Of a DNA stretch of 14,423 nt, positions 14,401 to 14,423 are shown one piece after another. The stretch comes from an uncultured Muribaculaceae bacterium (lineage in GTDB: Bacteria; Bacteroidota; Bacteroidia; Bacteroidales; Muribaculaceae), in the NCBI GenBank assembly GCA_910579105.1, contig CAJTRT010000054.1:1-14423 (forward strand). The letters run 5' to 3'. Made by a program: the position numbers and the translations under genes. Position 1 is the first letter of the stretch; each line of letters starts with the position of its first letter. Below the pieces are notes generated by a model. That model did no database searches, was not told the origin of the DNA, and saw only the letters and a program-made list of their open reading frames with translations.

Positions 14401-14423
14401 TAAAAATTAAATAAATTTGGTCC

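Noticed and set aside
1..14423. CRISPR arrays, integrases, toxin-antitoxin or defence genes
   Set aside because: No repeat-spacer pattern and no such protein motif was seen on either strand.

Overview
The window looks like chromosomal core DNA from a member of the Bacteroidales. Release factor 1, ClpB and PRPP synthetase have the sequence style of that order. Promoters fit the Bacteroidetes pattern (a TTTG or TTG -33 element and a TAnnTTTG-like -7 box), and Shine-Dalgarno sites are not evident. The two lipoproteins carry acidic stretches after the lipid-anchored cysteine. The G+C-rich coding sequence would suit a gut Muribaculaceae-type genome; the genus-level guess is inference.

Layout, left to right. 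Positions 1-865 (minus) hold the N-terminal part of prfA. Positions 909-1703 (minus) hold a markedly A+T-rich lipoprotein of unknown function. A divergent intergenic region (1704-1989) leads to a class I/II PLP aminotransferase (1990-3192). A 350-base non-coding stretch with several nested or competing stem-loops (3193-3542) precedes clpB (3543-6131). ClpB is followed 27 bases later by a small lipoprotein (6159-6623) and a terminator. A patatin-like esterase (about 6787-7587) and a cytoplasmic GH13 alpha-glucan hydrolase (7646-9385) come next, then PRPP synthetase prs (about 9468-10409). A perfect 27-bp inverted repeat separates prs from a convergent OmpA-domain lipoprotein (10524-11219). Another divergent region (11220-11540) leads to an EamA/DMT permease (11541-12503). 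That permease converges on a secreted GH20 beta-N-acetylhexosaminidase (12523-14352).

These are mostly independent housekeeping and envelope genes, not one pathway. ClpB and the 154-residue lipoprotein, and the patatin and GH13 genes, could be two-gene transcription units. Four promoters can be proposed with some confidence. Two of them, for the patatin and prs, overlap the longest-ORF start codon and so argue for shorter proteins. I see no CRISPR array, tRNA, rRNA, transposase or phage gene.

I did not find a convincing new multi-gene system. The least explained parts are the structured leader region before clpB, with a 20-codon basic ORF inside it; the A+T-rich lipoprotein with a tandem 15-bp repeat upstream; and a stem-loop at the right edge that could be a mobile-element remnant.
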